Assembly (NCBI GenBank): GCA_022410635.1 | Contig: JAJVDF010000045.1 | Span: 154,398 to 218,397, forward strand | Direction: 5' to 3' | Source of the DNA: Tretioscincus oriximinensis | Lineage: Eukaryota; Chordata; Lepidosauria; Squamata; Gymnophthalmidae | Length of the DNA: 64,000 nt | Shown here: positions 62,201-64,000 of the stretch, piece by piece | How the letters are laid out: each line of letters begins with the position of its first letter | How positions within the stretch are numbered: position 1 is the first letter of the stretch | The notes under the pieces: generated by a model | Database searches by the model: none | What the model was told of the DNA's origin: nothing | What the model saw: the letters and a program-made list of their open reading frames with translations, nothing else | Translations under genes and position numbers: made by a program

Positions 62201-64000
62201 GAAAAAGAAAGGGAAAAGAATAGAAGGCGTCTCTTAGCATCCTTTCAAGCAACCCAGCAATAGACAAAAGTGACACGTTAACAAAACTTGGGAAGATACA
62301 GTTTGGGGGGATTGCAAGCTCAATGGGCAACCTGAAAAAGAAACAAGTGGATATGCTTGAGGAATGTGAGGGAGAAGGGGATTTACAACTCCCTTTTGTG
62401 TATTGTGTTTGAAAAAAGGCTTCTTCCCTAAACCAAGCAAGCTTGAAATAAAACATAAAGAAGCCAGTACATTTTATTTCTCTTGAACAACTGAGGAAAA
62501 GTAAGTACGTTGTTTAACTTGTTCTAATTGAAAAGTAAAGCTAGCAGGTATTGCTGGTTTGCATGTGCGTGCAGTGTACTCATGTCATGACCTGTCTTCA
62601 GCACATACTGTTTTGATTTTGTTTTATAGATATTGATGAGTGTGATAATGACTTCAATGGAGGCTGCGTGCATGATTGTTTCAACATTCCAGGCAACTAT
62701 CGCTGTGCATGTTATGATGGCTTCACACTGGCCCAGGATGGACATAATTGTCTTGGTAAGGATGAAAGCTTCACAAAATTCCCAAGGTCACTACTGAGTA
62801 TTACCTGCATTTTCTTATCAGCTCTGAAATCTCAAGGTGGTAGTTAGGAACATTATTATATTAATGGAACAATTTCAAGTATGGCATTGTTACTTGGTGC
62901 TTTTATAAACTGAAGACTTACTGTTTTGTAAGATGATTTATTAGACTAAAGGTTTGGAGCTTCAGGTCTGTCCGTCTTCCCCCCCCCCTCCCCCCCCCCC
63001 CAAAAAAAAAAAAAGCCACTTAGCGTGTTTTCATGGTTGAGTAGAGATTTAAACATACTGTAAAATCTAAGGCTCAGTTTGCACAGGTTCAGTAATCCAT
63101 TTTAGGTAACTCATTATTCCACATTGTTTGAATGGGAATAGTGATAATCCAGTCAGATGTGTAGTAACAACTCTCTTAAATGAATAACTAGGAGATAAGA
63201 TAAATCTGTGATGTGTCGCAATGCCTCTAAAAATGCATTAGCAGTGGCATGATTCCATGAATGAGAGATCTATGTGAAGTGAAAAGGGCATTGTTGTAGC
63301 ACTTTGGATCTGGAGTGCTTTCTGAGCGCAGCTTCAGCGCTGTCCTTGAAGAAAGTGCTGAATTTCAAAGCTGCCTTTGGAGTTGACCCAAAAACAATTG
63401 TTGGTGAACTAGATGTCATATATATATATATATCATGAAAAGCAATAGTTTGCATGCTAGTGTACACTGTCCACTTTCGATGTGAACCAAGTTGCTTAAT
63501 GTAAAATTGTAGCTGCAGCTAATCCACAGTCTATTGTCGTATAGATTACGAAATGATGTCTTGTTTTTATTTTATTGTTTGTAATTCCAGATAAAGTGAA
63601 GGCAAAACTGAAATATAAACAGGCATCATAAATATCTGAAGCACTTTATAATACCAAGAAAGATTGATAGTTTTAGGTGTCGATTTCAGAATTTTAGGTG
63701 TGTCAAGCAATTTCTAAAGTAATACTATGTTGAAATTCAGTGTTGAAACACGTCCAGTGAAGAGTGCTTCATTCCTGTGATGCTGAACCCTGCTATTAAG
63801 TTTCTGTTTTCAGGATAGAAACATTGGAAAGAGATACATTAATNGGCAATTCCTATGCAACTGATATTGGCTGCTAAGTTGACAAAAAATAATTGGTGTA
63901 AATCTCCTATGGTATTTTTCAGATACAGATGAGTGCTTGCTCAATAATGGTGGCTGCCAGCATGCTTGTGTGAATACTGTGGGCAGTTACGAGTGTCGAT
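56130..64000 (+). CDS. SCUBE2: SCUBE2, signal peptide-CUB-EGF domain-containing protein 2 (5' part)
   Basis: The first four coding exons are 56130-56241, 59883-60005, 62630-62755 and 63923 to beyond the window end. Exon 1 encodes a signal peptide with hydrophobic core [12 protein letters not shown]. The next exons each encode one six-cysteine EGF-like domain starting D-[V/I/T]-D-E-C, a calcium-binding type, all split in phase 1 as is usual for EGF exons. SCUBE2 is a secreted or membrane-tethered glycoprotein that promotes release of lipid-modified Hedgehog ligands and can act as a growth-factor co-receptor. NTP.SYKC.CK.G and [12 protein letters not shown] motifs fit the SCUBE family; the choice of SCUBE2 over SCUBE1/3 rests mainly on DENND5A synteny. 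The later EGF repeats, spacer, cysteine-rich repeats and CUB domain lie beyond the window. Confidence 0.93.
56258..56284 (+). promoter_or_regulatory. Potential G-quadruplex in SCUBE2 intron 1
   Basis: Four or more G-runs of three or longer (GGGGCGGGGGCGGGGGCGGG and on) starting 16 bp past the exon 1 donor, on the transcribed-RNA sense strand. Confidence 0.6.
56580..56731. mobile_element. Harbinger-like MITE copy, SCUBE2 intron 1
   Basis: gccttattctgggctttacc ... ggagcctgccatccacatgc ... gactatggcaggcccc ... and right end ggctcagtatggacagggc, the same family as 54640 and 55618. One N. Confidence 0.6.
56732..57962. other. SCUBE2 intron 1, no recognised element
   Basis: Returns to A+T-rich composition. 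Short frames (57172-57414 -, 57450-57659 +) show no domain. Confidence 0.5.
57975..58271. mobile_element. Penelope-like fold-back element with 12-bp TSD
   Basis: The best preserved fold-back: tcagagaaatagccgtgtta start, a palindromic body with gtagacacgtctac / gtagacgtgtctac hairpins, and a central ataaatacctgaccctgac spacer. Flanked by identical ctactttccaaa at 57963-57974 and 58272-58283. Confidence 0.88.
58284..59554. other. SCUBE2 intron 1, no recognised element
   Basis: Non-coding. A 120-codon open frame at 58505-58867 has a hydrophobic start but no family resemblance and no splice or promoter context. Confidence 0.5.
59555..59715. mobile_element. Harbinger-like MITE copy, degraded
   Basis: cactgggtattattacagatt ... 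catggcctgccatagtcttc ... cctagcatgtagatacc ... attctggaataaaggctta; same hairpin family as 55618 and 56580. Confidence 0.5.
59883..60005 (+). CDS. SCUBE2: SCUBE2 exon 2 (EGF-like domain 1)
   Basis: 123 bp from tttttgcag to gtataa. It begins [18 protein letters not shown] and ends in SGEGKTCR, with all six cysteines and calcium-binding residues D-V-D-E present. Confidence 0.95.
60541..60640 (+). repeat. SINE/LINE tail with (AAAT)n
   Basis: ctgtcctgggatcagtggtg then gatcgggatataaattgcc and AAATAAATAAAT. Typical tail module; upstream part not recognised. Confidence 0.5.
60641..62629. other. SCUBE2 intron 2, no recognised element
   Basis: Non-coding A+T-rich intron sequence; overlapping minus-strand frames at 62190-62456 look like noise. 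Confidence 0.5.
62630..62755 (+). CDS. SCUBE2: SCUBE2 exon 3 (EGF-like domain 2)
   Basis: 126 bp from ttttatag to gtaagg. It begins [17 protein letters not shown] and includes [14 protein letters not shown], with six cysteines. Confidence 0.95.
62979..63014 (+). repeat. Homopolymer tract C(n)TC(n)A(n)
   Basis: Poly-C of about ten, one T, poly-C of about a dozen and poly-A of about thirteen. Prone to sequencing-length error. Confidence 0.85.
63075..63510. repeat. Unclassified dispersed repeat, copy B
   Basis: Uninterrupted counterpart of 18437-19092: agtttgcacaggttcagtaa, aatccattttagg, aaagctgcctttgg, tttgcatgctagtgtacac and gttgcttaatg in the same order. Contains an (AT)n run at about 63419-63433. 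No coding frame. Confidence 0.7.
63923..64000 (+). CDS. SCUBE2: SCUBE2 exon 4 (EGF-like domain 3), cut by window end
   Basis: Begins after tttttcag with [16 protein letters not shown] and continues [10 protein letters not shown] to the last base. Four of six cysteines are visible; the exon continues outside. Confidence 0.93.

Overview
This is nuclear DNA from an amniote, most likely a squamate reptile (lizard or snake). Large GT-AG introns split vertebrate exons. The repeats include tRNA-headed SINEs with a conserved tail of the Sauria-SINE type, a BovB (RTE) LINE remnant, many CR1-type LINE 3' ends, L1- and L2-like LINE remnants, Penelope-like elements and several short DNA transposons. The species cannot be named from the sequence. 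Scattered single Ns suggest a draft assembly.

Two protein genes lie head to tail on the + strand. DENND5A (a RAB guanine-nucleotide exchange factor with DENN, RUN and PLAT domains) fills 7696-45646. Every exon from the second coding exon to the stop codon is present, intact and in frame (22 constitutive exons, 3,752 nt). Only the exon carrying the start codon lies upstream of the window. One extra in-frame 108-bp exon (20239-20346) looks like a cassette exon and is the most interesting protein-level observation. SCUBE2 (secreted/cell-surface EGF-CUB protein) begins at 56130 inside a CpG island (about 55140-56460). Its signal-peptide exon, two EGF exons and the start of a third EGF exon are visible before the window ends. 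The order DENND5A then SCUBE2 on one strand is the human chromosome 11p15 arrangement.

Layout: 1-7695 is DENND5A intron 1 (L2-, L1- and CR1-like LINE remnants and a SINE). 7696-45646 holds the DENND5A exons with repeat-filled introns. 45647-55140 is the DENND5A 3' region and intergenic DNA (SINE, CR1, hAT, L1, mariner-like). 55140-56460 is the SCUBE2 promoter, 5'UTR and exon 1. 56242-64000 is SCUBE2 introns and exons.

The main non-genic signal is a family of fold-back repeats. Four copies carry target-site duplications of 11-13 bp, and one keeps the end of a GIY-YIG-like reading frame between inverted tails. This identifies them as Penelope-like retroelements and not MITEs. Their tails carry a hammerhead-ribozyme-like core. 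I found no CRISPR array, rRNA or functional tRNA gene, and no extra protein gene.
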